The position numbers were made by a program, and so were the translations under genes. The notes under the pieces were generated by a model, which made no database searches, was not told the DNA's origin, and saw only the letters and a program-made list of their open reading frames with translations. A DNA stretch of 64,000 nt, taken from assembly GCA_963728925.1 (NCBI GenBank), contig CAVSMB010000005.1, forward strand, positions 123,601 to 187,600, read 5' to 3'. This document shows positions 35,138 through 44,487 of this stretch, one piece after another. Positions within the stretch are counted from its first letter, which is position 1; each line of letters begins with the position of its first letter. The stretch comes from JBBPZA01 sp963728925 (GTDB lineage Bacteria > Actinomycetota > Thermoleophilia > Solirubrobacterales > Solirubrobacteraceae).

Positions 35138-35896
35138 CCCAGCCTTGGATCCCGGAGCTCGAGGCCGGCCTGCGCCGGCTGCGGCTGCGCGGGATGCGCG
35201 AGCTCGCGCCCGAGCTGCTGCAGACCGCCAAGACCCAGCGCTGGCCGCCGCACGAGCTGCTCGCCACCTTGGTCCGCGAGGAGATCGCCTCGCGCGACGC
35301 CTCCAACGAACGCGCCCGCCTGAAGGCCGCCGGCTTCCCCGCCCCCAAGACGCTCGACGGCTTCGACCTCAAGGCGTCAGCTAGCTGCCGCTAGGCCGAC
35401 GTTTGAGTTCCTCGCCTCGCTGGAATGGCTGCGAGCGCAACGACAACCTCTGCCTGGCCGGGCCGGCCGGCGTCGGCAAGAGCCACCTCGCCCAAGCGCT
35501 CGGGGCGCGCCGCGATCACCGCCGGCCACAAGGTCCGCTTCTTTCAGGCCGACCAGCTGATCGAGGCGCTCTACCGCGGCCTCGCCGACAACACCGTCGG
35601 CAAGCTGATCGAGCGGCCTGCTGCGCCACGACTTCGTGGTCATCGATGACCTTGGCTTCACCGCCCTGGACCGCGTCGCCGCCGATCACCTGTTCCGCTT
35701 CATCGCCGCCGCCTACGAACAGCGCTCGATCGCGATCACCACCAACGTCGACTTCGAGCGCTGGACCCAGTTCCTCCCCGACGCCGCGACCGCGACCGCG
35801 ATCCTCGACCGCTTCCTGCACCACTGCCACGTGATCGCGCTTGACGGCGAGAGCTTCCGACTACGCGAAGCTCGCCACGTCATCACACCCGCCTGA
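35134..35896 (+). pseudogene. istB: IS21 helper ATPase IstB, frameshifted
   Basis: The first frame (35134-35394) holds the N-terminal LEAGLRRLRLRGM region. After shifts the Walker A GPAGVGKSHLAQALG appears, then KVRFFQADQLIEALYRGLAD and the Walker B FVVIDDLGFTALD, and the end is GESFRLREARHVITPA with the stop at 35896. IstB is the AAA+ ATPase that assembles the IS21 transposase on target DNA. Two or more shifts break it. Confidence 0.8.
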
Positions 35897-36059
35897 ACGC
35901 CGCGAATCGGGCGACGATCACCCACGGCACCCCGTCGCAGGGCCGCAGAACGCCTCCCAGCGGCCTAGTTCCCCGACAACCGCCACCGCGACCCCCAAGG
36001 GACTCCGCCGGCGCGCACCGGCCTCCACTCCGCTCGCCCTACGGGCTTCGCTCCGCGGG

Positions 36060-36145
36060 AGGCCACACAAAGCAGAGGTAGAGCTAAGAGCTATCTAAAA
36101 GAGAGGAGAATTAACTGAAAATAGTGGGGATATGATATAAACCGC
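36060..36145. other. AT-rich patch at the right edge of the IS21 remnant
   Basis: About 85 bases of markedly A/T- and purine-rich sequence (for example AGCTATCTAAAAGAGAGGAG) stand in a region otherwise near 70% G+C. No frame is present. It may be the remains of another element's terminus or of a foreign insertion. The contrast with both sides is directly visible. Confidence 0.5.
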
Positions 36146-36189
36146 CGCGAATCGATCGGGTGCCGGGGCTGCTGTGATCCTGTGGCGAG

Positions 36190-37143
36190 TCAGCGGCCGG
36201 TGGCGCAAGTCGCCCAGGCGACGGGTCCGCCCGCGTTGGAACCGGTCATCTGCACGATCGTGCTCTTGAGCGAACTCGTGGGGAAGATCATCTTCAGCCA
36301 GGTGAAGCCGGCGGAGGTGATGCCCGGGCCGCTCGAGCCGCCCATGGCGCCATGCACGAAGAAGCTGGCCGGGCAGGCCGTGTCGGCGAAGCGGGGGTCG
36401 TCGCTGCGCGCACCCTCGGCGTCGACGTGCGGGCCTCCGATCGGCTTGGCGCAGACCGCCTGGACGGTGAGCTCCCACGGCAGGCTGGGGGGCAGGCCGG
36501 CGGCTCCCGGGATCATGCGCGCCGTGGCGCGGCCGATCGTCATCGGCGAGTCGGTGCGCACCATCTGCAAGCCGATCCGGTTGAACACGAAGACCGTGCC
36601 GTTGGTGCTCAGCGCGGCGCCGGCGCTGTAGGCGACCGTCCCGCTCGGGCAGCGCGGGGAGGCGGCCGCGCGGAAGCCCGTCAAGGACGAGCTCGCGACC
36701 GTCGTGCTTGGATACGAGACCACGTGATCGTCGTCCTCGAGCACGTCCTCATCGGCGCAGATCGCAAAGCCGGTGAGCTTCCACTCGAAATCCGTGAATC
36801 CCCACTCCCTCTCGGCATGGACGCGGAACTTGTCACGCGCCACCACCCGGTACTCGGTCAGGTGCACCTTGTCCCGAAAGCCATCGTCGATCTCCATCCC
36901 ACCCCCGAGCGCCAGCTTGCCGTCGGGGCACTCGACGGTCACGCTCTTGCCCGCGAAGTTGTCTCGCTCCGACGTCTTGGGGACCCGCTCGAGCCCGGCG
37001 ATCGCCAGCGCGCGCTCCGGCGCGGCCGCCTGCAGCCCGGCGATCGCCGCCAACGCCGTCAGCGCGACAAGCGCCAAACGGCGCAACCGCCGAGGCGACA
37101 TAGCAGGCCGCCCGTCTCGAAGTGCTCGTTCAGATGTCCTCAT
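36190..37143 (-). CDS. Secreted hypothetical protein
   Basis: A 317-residue exported protein. The N-terminus MRTSERALRD continues into a basic, hydrophobic signal (about residues 15-40, ending ERALA). The mature part has three similar beta-rich units with Cys pairs: VTVECPDGKLALGGGMEID, SPRCPSGTVAYSAGAALS and TACPASFFVHGAMGG. These look like a repeated C-x-x-G...GGG module. The ATG at 37143 is chosen for an AGGAG upstream; ATG 37101 is an alternative. Function unknown. Confidence 0.75.
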   Translation of the reverse strand: MRTSERALRDGRPAMSPRRLRRLALVALTALAAIAGLQAAAPERALAIAGLERVPKTSERDNFAGKSVTVECPDGKLALGGGMEIDDGFRDKVHLTEYRVVARDKFRVHAEREWGFTDFEWKLTGFAICADEDVLEDDDHVVSYPSTTVASSSLTGFRAAASPRCPSGTVAYSAGAALSTNGTVFVFNRIGLQMVRTDSPMTIGRATARMIPGAAGLPPSLPWELTVQAVCAKPIGGPHVDAEGARSDDPRFADTACPASFFVHGAMGGSSGPGITSAGFTWLKMIFPTSSLKSTIVQMTGSNAGGPVAWATCATGR

Positions 37144-37459
37144 GAGCGTGCTCGCTCCTCTCGGTTCGCCACCCCGAGCCGGGCGCGCGGGGTACCGGTG
37201 AGACTCACGGAAGCCTGGTTCTATTCCCTTGCACCGGAGCACGGACGAACCGCGCCGATCGTCGCCCACCGCCGAGGCCGGAAGGCGCCTCGGGGTCACT
37301 GGTGGCTCGCCGCGACGGTCTGGTGCCAGCGGGCAGCTCGCTCGGCGTCGTGCGTGTGACGCCGAAGGCCACGCCTTCAAGCATCCCGCCGTCTGCCGCA
37401 GGCGGATCCGCGACGCGGCCTCGGTGGTTGCCCGGGGCAACGGGATCCAGGCGCAGCGG
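37144..37459. other. Intergenic region
   Basis: No convincing gene, repeat or structured RNA was seen. It should contain the promoter of the secreted protein on the minus strand. Confidence 0.5.
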
Positions 37460-38539
37460 TCAACCGGTCGCGGTCGGGGAGTGCTCGGTTTCGGTACGTC
37501 GCGTCATGGCGCTGCCGAGCGCCAGCACGAGGGCGAGGTAGAGCAGGTTCTGGGAGATTTTTGCGGCCCAGGTGGTGTTCTGGGGCAGCGGAGCCAGGAA
37601 TCCGATCAGGGTTCGGGCTAGCAGGCCGCCGAAGGTGAGCGTCGCGATGCGCGAGCGGTCCCACCCGGGCGACCGGGACCAGCGGAGGACCAATGACCCG
37701 CCCAGCGCGAGCACGGTCAGGTCGATTGCCACTCCGAGCCAGGACAACGGCACGAGGTCAAACGCCGCGATCAGCACGAGTCCTACGGCTGCGCACACCC
37801 AGGGCTGCGGCGCGCTCTGGATATGGGCGCGGCGCACTGGACGTCCCAGAGGCGTCAGCGCGAGCGCCACGAGCCCGGTCACGACCGCGGCTGACACCGC
37901 GTAGTGCAGGGCGTCGACCTTCACGTCGTAGCTGCTGACCTGGTCGTGGTGGACCGCCGCTGCGACCAGCAGCATGAGCGTCGCCGTGACCGCCAGTCCG
38001 ATCTTGCCTAGCCACGGTCCGCGTGTCTGCGACAACGACTCGACCGTGGCCAGCGGCGCCGCGATGCTCATTAGCGCGTGACCACCGACCCACGTGACGA
38101 CGGCGGAGATGCCGATGCTCCCCACCGGCGCCGCAGAGACGATCTGCTCCCAGTCATCGATGTCGGGCCGGTGCACGGTGAACAGCGACACGTCGACCAG
38201 CGTCGGCATGGCGACACCAAAGGCGGTGGCGAGCAATAGTCGGCCCGGCCAGCCGCGGCCGGTACGGACGGCGATCTCGCGGATCAGCAGGGCGGCGCCA
38301 CCGTACAGCGGCGCGAGAAACACCACCACGGCGACGAGCCCGAACACACCGCCGATGTCACCCAGATAAGCCTGCAACAGTTCCGCGGTGACGGGGGCCA
38401 GCGCCGCCACTCCGAGCACCGGGCCGAGGCGGCCCAGGCGCAGCCAAGCCAGCCCGCCGCGACGCGCGGTCGCCGGCTCGTCGTGCTGTCTCGTGCAGTC
38501 CACACCGGCCAGCCAATCAGCCGGTACCGCTGATCTCAT
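37460..38539 (-). CDS. Polytopic membrane protein of unknown function
   Basis: A 359-residue protein with about nine or ten hydrophobic helices, such as GVFGLVAVVVFLAPLYGGAA and KIGLAVTATLMLLVAAAVHH. It has a charged N-terminus of about 30 residues and a short polar tail. A central loop contains LFTVHRPDIDDWEQI. No transporter or enzyme motif is recognised. The first ATG may be upstream of the true start, because the helices begin near residue 35. Confidence 0.75.
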   Translation of the reverse strand: MRSAVPADWLAGVDCTRQHDEPATARRGGLAWLRLGRLGPVLGVAALAPVTAELLQAYLGDIGGVFGLVAVVVFLAPLYGGAALLIREIAVRTGRGWPGRLLLATAFGVAMPTLVDVSLFTVHRPDIDDWEQIVSAAPVGSIGISAVVTWVGGHALMSIAAPLATVESLSQTRGPWLGKIGLAVTATLMLLVAAAVHHDQVSSYDVKVDALHYAVSAAVVTGLVALALTPLGRPVRRAHIQSAPQPWVCAAVGLVLIAAFDLVPLSWLGVAIDLTVLALGGSLVLRWSRSPGWDRSRIATLTFGGLLARTLIGFLAPLPQNTTWAAKISQNLLYLALVLALGSAMTRRTETEHSPTATG

Positions 38540-38978
38540 CGGCCGTTGGTATCGCGTCGCGCGACCAAAGTCGTAGGCCGCGAGATTCTGGTGGTCAGGA
38601 GCGGGGGTACCGAGCCTGTCTGCACAAGACGGCGCTCGAGGCCATCATGGCCCCAGGCGCGCTGATGATAGCCATCACTGCGCTGGTGGCCGAGCCCGCG
38701 CCGGCCGACTGAAGACGCCCACTACGCCATCGAGAGGCCGTTCGCCCGCTATGACGGCGACCGCTTGGCGGCCCTCGTCGCGAGATCGCCTGATCACGGC
38801 GACCGGCGGGTCTTCTGACCTCTCATGTCGGATGATCCTCCAGCCCGGGGTGAGCGGGTGTCGCAAAAAAGGGAGCCCTCCCGACCGGGCATGCCGTAAT
38901 CGGATCCCGCTGCGGCGCCGGCCAGGACCTCGAGCGTTGATTCCGGCGGGGACGACTCGACCCTGAGCGTTCGCGGGG
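38540..38978. other. Intergenic region without a supported gene
   Basis: Several short open frames exist on both strands but none shows protein-like composition. An A6 run followed by GGGAGCCCTCCC (about 38867) could be a weak hairpin. The stretch borders the O-methyltransferase relic and may be decayed DNA. Confidence 0.4.
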
Positions 38979-39441
38979 TCAGCTTCGTGCGGCGTGCGTC
39001 ATGACGCCCAGAGCGAAGCCGTCGTGGGGCTTTGCTCCGAGGGTTTGGATGGCGGTGGCGTCGACGCGCTCATCGTTGGCGAGCCACTGAAGTCCGCGTC
39101 GGGCGCCGCGGGCGCTGGCATCTTCGGAACTCGGGTCGGTGATTGATCGCGCCACCGCGAACCACGTTGTCGCACACGATCAGCGCGCCCGGGCGCAGAA
39201 GGGGAAGAACAAGCTCGAGCTGTTCGTCCAGCGTGGCCTTGTCGGCGTCCAAGAACGCGAAATCGAACGGGCCCTGAAGGCCGCGCAGAATGGTAAGCGC
39301 CGGTCCGACAAGCACGTCGACGATGTCGCCGACGCCTGCGTGCGCGAGGTTCTGCCGGGCCACCGCGGCGTACGTCGGGTCGATCTCGAGCGTGAGCAGC
39401 TTGCCGTCCACTGCGACCGTCGCCCGCTTGGCTATCGGCAC
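38979..39441 (-). pseudogene. SAM-dependent O-methyltransferase relic
   Basis: One frame carries DGKLLTLEIDPTYAAVARQN, ADKATLDEQLELVLPLLRPG and ALIVCDNVVRGGAI, the core of class I O-methyltransferases (SAM-binding acidic Glu, metal-binding Asp-Lys and Asp-Asn motifs). The expected end, TAIQTLGAKPHDGFALGV, lies in another frame. The N-terminal glycine-rich motif is missing. At least one frameshift and a 5' truncation make it non-functional. Confidence 0.65.
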
Positions 39442-39779
39442 GCTCGCTTACAACCCGGTTGCGGCACTCTCGGCGACCGCCGAAGGCGATGATCAGAGTG
39501 TCGTCCATGGGAGGACGCGTCGATAAAGTCAAGGGCACGAGCCGTCCGCTCGGACGCGCCGAGTAGAGCTCAGGCACATAGGGCGAGCGGACTCGGATCG
39601 GCATCCGGGCCGCCCGCCTGGTGCTCTGGCCGGGCGCCTTTTCGTTTGGGACACGCACGCCAGAAGTGTCTCGCTCCGGTTCGGTCGATGCGTCCGTTCG
39701 CCCGCGCGGCCGTCTTTGGGGCAGGCGTTTCGCGGCCGCGTCCGGCCACGGAGCGAACACCCAGGCAAGGAGGAAGACA

Positions 39780-40853
39780 GTGGCCAGCGTTCCCTCGATG
39801 CACTCGCACAGCTCCACCTACGCTCTCGTCGCGGACCTTCCGCTCCAACTGGAGTCGTATGAGCTCGATGGCCTGGAGCGGCCCTGGTCGCCCGGTTTCA
39901 CGCGACTCTCGACCGTCGTCAAGCTTCGAGGTGGGGGCGTCGAAGGGCTCGGCGAGGACGTCACCTACACCCCCGAGGATCATCTTGTGTTCCAGTCCCG
40001 GGGCTTGGACTTGCCGCTCGCAGGCTCGTACACGCTCGCTGGCTTCGCCGCGCTGCTCGACGAGCTCGAGCTCTTTCCTGTTGCGGCGCAGCGCAATGAC
40101 TCGCAAGCGCATCGCCGTTGGGCGTTCGAAAGCGCAGCGCTCGACCTGGCGTTGCGCCAGGCGGGCCTCTCGCTGGCTGCCGCGCTCGAGCGCGAGCCGG
40201 CCCCGGTGAGATTTGTGGTTTCGTTTCGCCTGCCCGAGCCGCCGAGCCTGGAGCCGGTCCTGGGGCGGCTTGCGCTCTATCCCGGCCTGCGCTTCAAGCT
40301 CGATGCGACCGCCGCCTGGGATGAACGGTTGATCGCCGAACTGCGTGCGACCGGCTCGGTTGTGTGCGTCGACTTCAAGGGGTACTACGAGGGGACCCCG
40401 GTCGACTCCGCCGCGGACGCCCGGCTGTACGAGCGGGTAGCCGCCGGGCTTCCCGAGGTCTGGCTGGAGGACCCTGCCCGGACGCCGGAGACGGAGGCCT
40501 TCATCGCCGCGCACGCGGACCGCGTTACGTGGGACGCACCGATCGGCTGCGTGGCGGACGTCGCCTCCTTGCCGGTGCGACCGAAGATGGTGAATGTCAA
40601 GCCGTCGCGGTTCGGGGCCCTGCGCGGCGTCCTCGAGGCCTACGACTACCTCGCCGCCAACGCGATCGAGGTCTACGGCGGCGGCCAGTTCGAACTGGGC
40701 CCGGGTCGCGGACAGATCCAGTATCTCGCCGCCCTGTTCCACCCGAACGCCCCGAACGATGTGGCGCCAGGTGGCTTCCATGAGGTCAGGGCGGGCCTTC
40801 CGGCCAGCCCCCTCGCGCCGCGGCAGTCGAAGGTTGGCTTTCGCTGGGGCTAG
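39780..40853 (+). CDS. Enolase-superfamily enzyme (mandelate racemase/muconate lactonizing type)
   Basis: A 357-residue TIM-barrel enzyme. The metal- and base-binding residues lie on successive strands: Lys in RFKLDAT, Asp in VCVDFKG, Glu in WLEDPA, Asp in WDAPIGC and Lys in VNVKPSR. This order matches the enolase superfamily, which abstracts an alpha-proton from carboxylates. The exact reaction (dipeptide epimerase, o-succinylbenzoate synthase-like or other) is not decided. The GTG at 39780 follows AAGGAGG. Confidence 0.8.
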   Translation: MASVPSMHSHSSTYALVADLPLQLESYELDGLERPWSPGFTRLSTVVKLRGGGVEGLGEDVTYTPEDHLVFQSRGLDLPLAGSYTLAGFAALLDELELFPVAAQRNDSQAHRRWAFESAALDLALRQAGLSLAAALEREPAPVRFVVSFRLPEPPSLEPVLGRLALYPGLRFKLDATAAWDERLIAELRATGSVVCVDFKGYYEGTPVDSAADARLYERVAAGLPEVWLEDPARTPETEAFIAAHADRVTWDAPIGCVADVASLPVRPKMVNVKPSRFGALRGVLEAYDYLAANAIEVYGGGQFELGPGRGQIQYLAALFHPNAPNDVAPGGFHEVRAGLPASPLAPRQSKVGFRWG

Positions 40854-40943
40854 GTCGACAGACTGCGTCCTATTCAACCGAACGCCGTCTGTTAGTCGAG
40901 TCCCGCCACGAGCTCGGTTGAGTCGAGTACAAGAGGAGACGAC

Positions 40944-41567
40944 ATGAGCAGTCAGGCGCTGAACATCCCGCCCGCGACCCGAGGAGCGGTCGACCAGATC
41001 ACGATCGAGTTCCTGTTTCTTGACCTCACGACCTGCACGCGCTGCGTCGGCACCGACCAGAGCCTCGAGATCGCCCTGGGCATAGTCGGCGAGGTGCTCG
41101 CCGCCACGGGTGCCGTCGTCGAGGTACGCAAGACGCTTGTCGAGACGGCCGCGCAGGCTCGGGAGCTTCGGTTTGTCAGCTCTCCAACGATCAAGGTGAA
41201 CGGACGCGACATAGCGCTCGAATTGAAGGAGAGCCCGTGTGGCTCCGAGCCGTGTGGCTGTGGCTGCGACGACGACACCGCCTGCCGGGTCTGGGTCTAT
41301 CGCGGACAGGAGTACACCGAGGCACCGGTCGGGCTGATCGTTGACGCCGTCCTGGGCGAGGTCTATGGCGATGCCTCGCGGAGCGGGCCAGCCGATGAGG
41401 GCTACGAGCTGCCGGAGAACCTGGTGGCGTTCTTCGCCGATCAGGGCGCGGCGGCGGTCGATCAGAGCGCCTGCTGCAGACCCGCCGAGCAGGAGTCATG
41501 CTGCGAGCCCGCAGCGAAGGCAGACTGCTGTGGGCCGTCGACGGTAGGAGACTGCGCTTGCCGATGA
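40944..41567 (+). CDS. DUF2703 family protein with Cys-rich tail
   Basis: A 207-residue protein with a thioredoxin-like DUF2703 domain: FLFLDLTTCTRCVGTD holds a CxxC, and FVSSPTIKVNGRDIALEL the cis-Pro strand. A CGSEPCGCGCDD cluster follows, and the C-terminal 35 residues hold CCRP, CCEP, DCCGP and CACR. So many vicinal cysteines suggest metal or metalloid binding or redox sensing. Its stop overlaps the ATG of a sigma factor by ATGA, so the two are coupled. Confidence 0.85.
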   Translation: MSSQALNIPPATRGAVDQITIEFLFLDLTTCTRCVGTDQSLEIALGIVGEVLAATGAVVEVRKTLVETAAQARELRFVSSPTIKVNGRDIALELKESPCGSEPCGCGCDDDTACRVWVYRGQEYTEAPVGLIVDAVLGEVYGDASRSGPADEGYELPENLVAFFADQGAAAVDQSACCRPAEQESCCEPAAKADCCGPSTVGDCACR

Positions 41568-42172
41568 CCGGATCTGTCAAGGCGCAAACCGCGGAGGCGG
41601 CCTGGCGTGAGCTGCACGAACAGCTGCTGGGCTTCATCGCGCGCCGCGTCCGGGCTCCTGAGGACGCCGAGGACATCCTCCAGGAGGTGATGTTGCGGAT
41701 CCACCGTCACAGCGGTGATCTCGAGCATGCCGATCGCGTCGCGAATTGGGTGTACCGCATCGCGAGCAACTCGATCGCCGATCACTATCGGACGCCTGCG
41801 CGCCGCGAACTACCGTCAGGACAGGCGACGGACGTGCCCGAGCCGGAGAACGCCCCGGCGACTGGATGGACCGAACCCGACGTGGCCGACCCGCGCTCCG
41901 AGTTGGCCGGATGCCTGGCGCCATTGATCGCGCGCCTGCCGGATATCTACCGGGAGGCACTCGAGGTCACCGAGCTGCAGGGGATCACGCAGGCCGAGGC
42001 CGCCGCACGGATCGGCCTCTCCGGCTCCGGGATGAAGAGCCGCGTTCAACGCGGACGCGGGCAGCTCAAGGATCTGCTGCTCGCCTGCTGCCACATCGAG
42101 CTCGACAGGCGCGGCGGAGTGACCGCCTACCACTCCAGGCCGGGGTCCTGCGCGACCTGCGGGTGCGACTGA
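41564..42172 (+). CDS. sigZ: SigZ-like RNA polymerase sigma factor with Cys-rich C-terminus
   Basis: A 202-residue ECF sigma factor. Region 2 contains APEDAEDILQEVMLRIHRH and VANWVYRIASNSIADHYR; region 4 contains IYREALEVTELQGITQAEA and GLSGSGMKSRVQRGRGQLKD. The end LLACCHIELDRRGG and CATCGCD carries five or more cysteines, as in SigZ, and may sense metals or oxidants. It is translated with the Cys-rich DUF2703 protein upstream, which could act as its partner; this is inference. Confidence 0.85.
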   Translation: MTGSVKAQTAEAAWRELHEQLLGFIARRVRAPEDAEDILQEVMLRIHRHSGDLEHADRVANWVYRIASNSIADHYRTPARRELPSGQATDVPEPENAPATGWTEPDVADPRSELAGCLAPLIARLPDIYREALEVTELQGITQAEAAARIGLSGSGMKSRVQRGRGQLKDLLLACCHIELDRRGGVTAYHSRPGSCATCGCD

Positions 42173-42276
42173 CCCAAGGCCTGCGTCCCTTCTGGGGCGC
42201 CTGCGTCTCTAGAGGGCAAGAGATCTGAAGCGATCGCCCGTGCCGCGCGAAGGCATGGGTGAGGAGGACGCACACG

Positions 42277-43398
42277 ATGACCACAACTCCGTTGGGACAT
42301 GCAGACGAGACGCAGGACCAGGCGCGCCTGCGGGCGTTGGTGGATTCGGAGCTGCCGCATCGCGCTGGCCGCCCGAGGATTGGTGCACACGAGATCGAGC
42401 CAGAAGACGCGGTCGTCGTCGAGGAACTCGCCAAGCGCTATCCGAGCGGCGTCGAGGCCGTGCGCGGCATCTCCTTCCGGGTGGGAGCCGGCGAGGTGTA
42501 CGGCATCCTCGGACCCAACGGCGCCGGGAAGTCCACGACGATTGGCATCCTGGGGACGCTCGTGCGGCCGACCGCCGGCCGCGCCATCGTGGCCGGGTTC
42601 GACGTCGCGCTCAAAGCAAAGGACGTCCGTCGGAGCATCGGGTTTGCGATGCAGGAGGCGGGGGTCGACGAGCTGGCGACCGGCGGTGAGTTCCTCATCC
42701 TTCAGGGACGTCTGCAGGGTTTGTCGCGGCGCGAGGCAGCCCGGCGCGCTGACCTCCTGCTCGCACTGGTCGGCCTCGAGCCGGCGGCGAACCAGCGGAT
42801 GGGCGAGTACTCGGGCGGGATGCAGCGGCGCGCCGACCTGGCCTCGGCGCTCATCCACCTGCCGTCCGTTCTGTTCCTCGACGAGCCGACCGAGGGCCTC
42901 GATCCGCGCGCTCGCGTCGCGATCTGGGACACCCTCGAACGACTTAACGACGTCCTCCAGATGACCGTCGTCATGACGACCCACTACATGGAGGAAGCCG
43001 ACCGGCTGTGCACGCGGATCGGCATCATCGATCGCGGCCTGATCATCGTCGAAGGCTCTCCTGCCACGCTCAAGGGATCTGTCGGCGGGCAGACGCTGTC
43101 GCTGCACTACTCCGAGGAGTCATCGCCAGAGGCACTCGCGCGAGTCCGCACGTCGCTGCTCGAGCGTCGCGACGTCGATGCGGTCATCGCAGCCGACGGC
43201 AACCTCCTGGTCGACGTCGACGACGCAGCCACCGCAGCACTGGAGCTGCTTCGCTTCCTCGAGCGGCAAGGGTCGGCCCCGCGAGCACTCTCGATCAAGG
43301 AGCCCACACTCGAGGACGTCTACCTGCGCTCCACCGGCAGAAGCTTCGAAGCGGAAACCGTCGAGCACCACGGCGCCACCGACGGAGCGGCTGCATGA
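42277..43398 (+). CDS. ABC transporter ATP-binding protein (DrrA-like)
   Basis: A 373-residue exporter ATPase. Walker A is GPNGAGKST (about residue 85), the Q-loop FAMQEAG, the signature YSGGMQRR, Walker B VLFLDEPTEGLD and the H-loop MTTHY. The C-terminal 90 residues are the domain typical of daunorubicin-resistance-type exporters. An N-terminal extension of about 45 residues is unusual. The ATG at 42277 follows GAGGAGG. The stop overlaps the permease start by ATGA. Confidence 0.9.
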   Translation: MTTTPLGHADETQDQARLRALVDSELPHRAGRPRIGAHEIEPEDAVVVEELAKRYPSGVEAVRGISFRVGAGEVYGILGPNGAGKSTTIGILGTLVRPTAGRAIVAGFDVALKAKDVRRSIGFAMQEAGVDELATGGEFLILQGRLQGLSRREAARRADLLLALVGLEPAANQRMGEYSGGMQRRADLASALIHLPSVLFLDEPTEGLDPRARVAIWDTLERLNDVLQMTVVMTTHYMEEADRLCTRIGIIDRGLIIVEGSPATLKGSVGGQTLSLHYSEESSPEALARVRTSLLERRDVDAVIAADGNLLVDVDDAATAALELLRFLERQGSAPRALSIKEPTLEDVYLRSTGRSFEAETVEHHGATDGAAA

Positions 43399-44165
43399 GC
43401 TCCTCCTCGCCCACGTGGCTTCTCATGCGGCGCGCGCTTGTCCAGTTCCCGCGCAATCCGATGGTCCTGGGTTTCTCCATCCCCCCTGTCCTGATGATGT
43501 TCGTCGTCTTCGGCACCCTCTTCGGCTCGGTCAGGCACCTGCCGGGGTTCCCGACCGACAACTACTACGAGTACTTGGCCCCGGCGGCGGTCTTGATGAC
43601 GACCGTCCCAGGGATCGCGAACTCCGCGGTCGCCCTCGCCACCGACTTTCAGAACCGATACCTCTACAAGCTCCTCACGACGCCGGCCTCGATCGGCTCG
43701 ATCATGCTCGGTCGCCTGCTCGCCGACGGCGCGCGCCTGTTCATCCAGAGCGCGGTCGTCCTGCTGCTCGCGCTCGCGCTGGGCGCGCAGATCGCGACGG
43801 GCTTCGTGGGGGCGCTGCTCATGCTGCTGATCGGCACGCTGTTCGCGGTGGTGACCTTCGGCGTCTTGACGGCCAACATCGCGCTCAAGACGAAGGATCC
43901 CGCGGCCGTCCAGGCGGTCTTTCCGATGGCGTTCCTGCTGATCTTCCTGACCACCGCCTACCAGACCAAACCACAGGTCGAGAGCGGGGCGTTGCGCGCC
44001 ATCATCGACGGCAACCCGACCGAGTACGTGCTGCGCGCGATGCGCGACCTGATGCTCACCGGGTACGACTGGGGCGCAATCGGGCTGGCCTTCGCCGTGA
44101 TCCTCGGCCTCGCGCTACTCGGACTCCCGCTGACCATCAGCAACTACCGATCGGTCTATCGGTGA
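43395..44165 (+). CDS. ABC-2 type transporter permease
   Basis: A 256-residue membrane protein of the ABC-2 family with six helices, including MVLGFSIPPVLMMFVVFGTL and ALLMLLIGTLFAVVTFGVLT. The loop between helices 1 and 2 has YYEYLAPAAVLMTTVPG, as in DrrB-like permeases. It forms the exporter with the ATPase, whose stop overlaps its ATG. The drug or lipid carried is unknown. Confidence 0.9.
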   Translation: MSSSSPTWLLMRRALVQFPRNPMVLGFSIPPVLMMFVVFGTLFGSVRHLPGFPTDNYYEYLAPAAVLMTTVPGIANSAVALATDFQNRYLYKLLTTPASIGSIMLGRLLADGARLFIQSAVVLLLALALGAQIATGFVGALLMLLIGTLFAVVTFGVLTANIALKTKDPAAVQAVFPMAFLLIFLTTAYQTKPQVESGALRAIIDGNPTEYVLRAMRDLMLTGYDWGAIGLAFAVILGLALLGLPLTISNYRSVYR

Positions 44166-44487
44166 CGCCAATCCGTTGGCCGGTGGAAGGCAGCACTGCA
44201 CTGTCTGCGCCGGGGATCGCACAGGGGACCTCCGCTCCGACGAGAAGCAGTGGCCCGAGAGGAGGGCACTTCTGCTCCTGACCGCGGTGCTCGTCGCCGC
44301 TACTTGCGCGAGGGCCCCTCTGGCTTCGGCCAAGTAGAAGCGACCTTCGGGGCCGTCGCCGGGAGTGCCGCAACCGCCGGTAAGCGAGCTTGTCGATGCT
44401 CAGCATCGATCGCCAACCGCGAGACGCTCGCAACGCACGACACGCGCAAGTGTCGGCCGGCTCTCTCGTCGCTTCTGCTCCGCCAGC
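44166..44487. other. Region between the ABC exporter and the IS1182-like element
   Basis: Several short frames occur on both strands but none with protein-like composition. It carries the target repeat CCAGC (44483-44487). Nothing else was recognised. Confidence 0.5.
44483..44487. repeat. Target-site duplication of the IS1182-like element, left copy
   Basis: CCAGC abuts the left terminal repeat and recurs at 46127-46131. Confidence 0.8.

Larger units (their letters stand above)
33559..36130 (+). mobile_element. Decayed IS21-family element (approximate ends)
   Basis: istA- and istB-like genes occur in order on the plus strand. The left end may be TGTAATTCCCCACCCG at 33559, starting with TG as IS21 ends do. 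The right end is not sure: a short related motif GTGGGGATATG occurs at 36124-36134 inside the AT-rich patch. Both genes carry several frameshifts. Confidence 0.5.
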
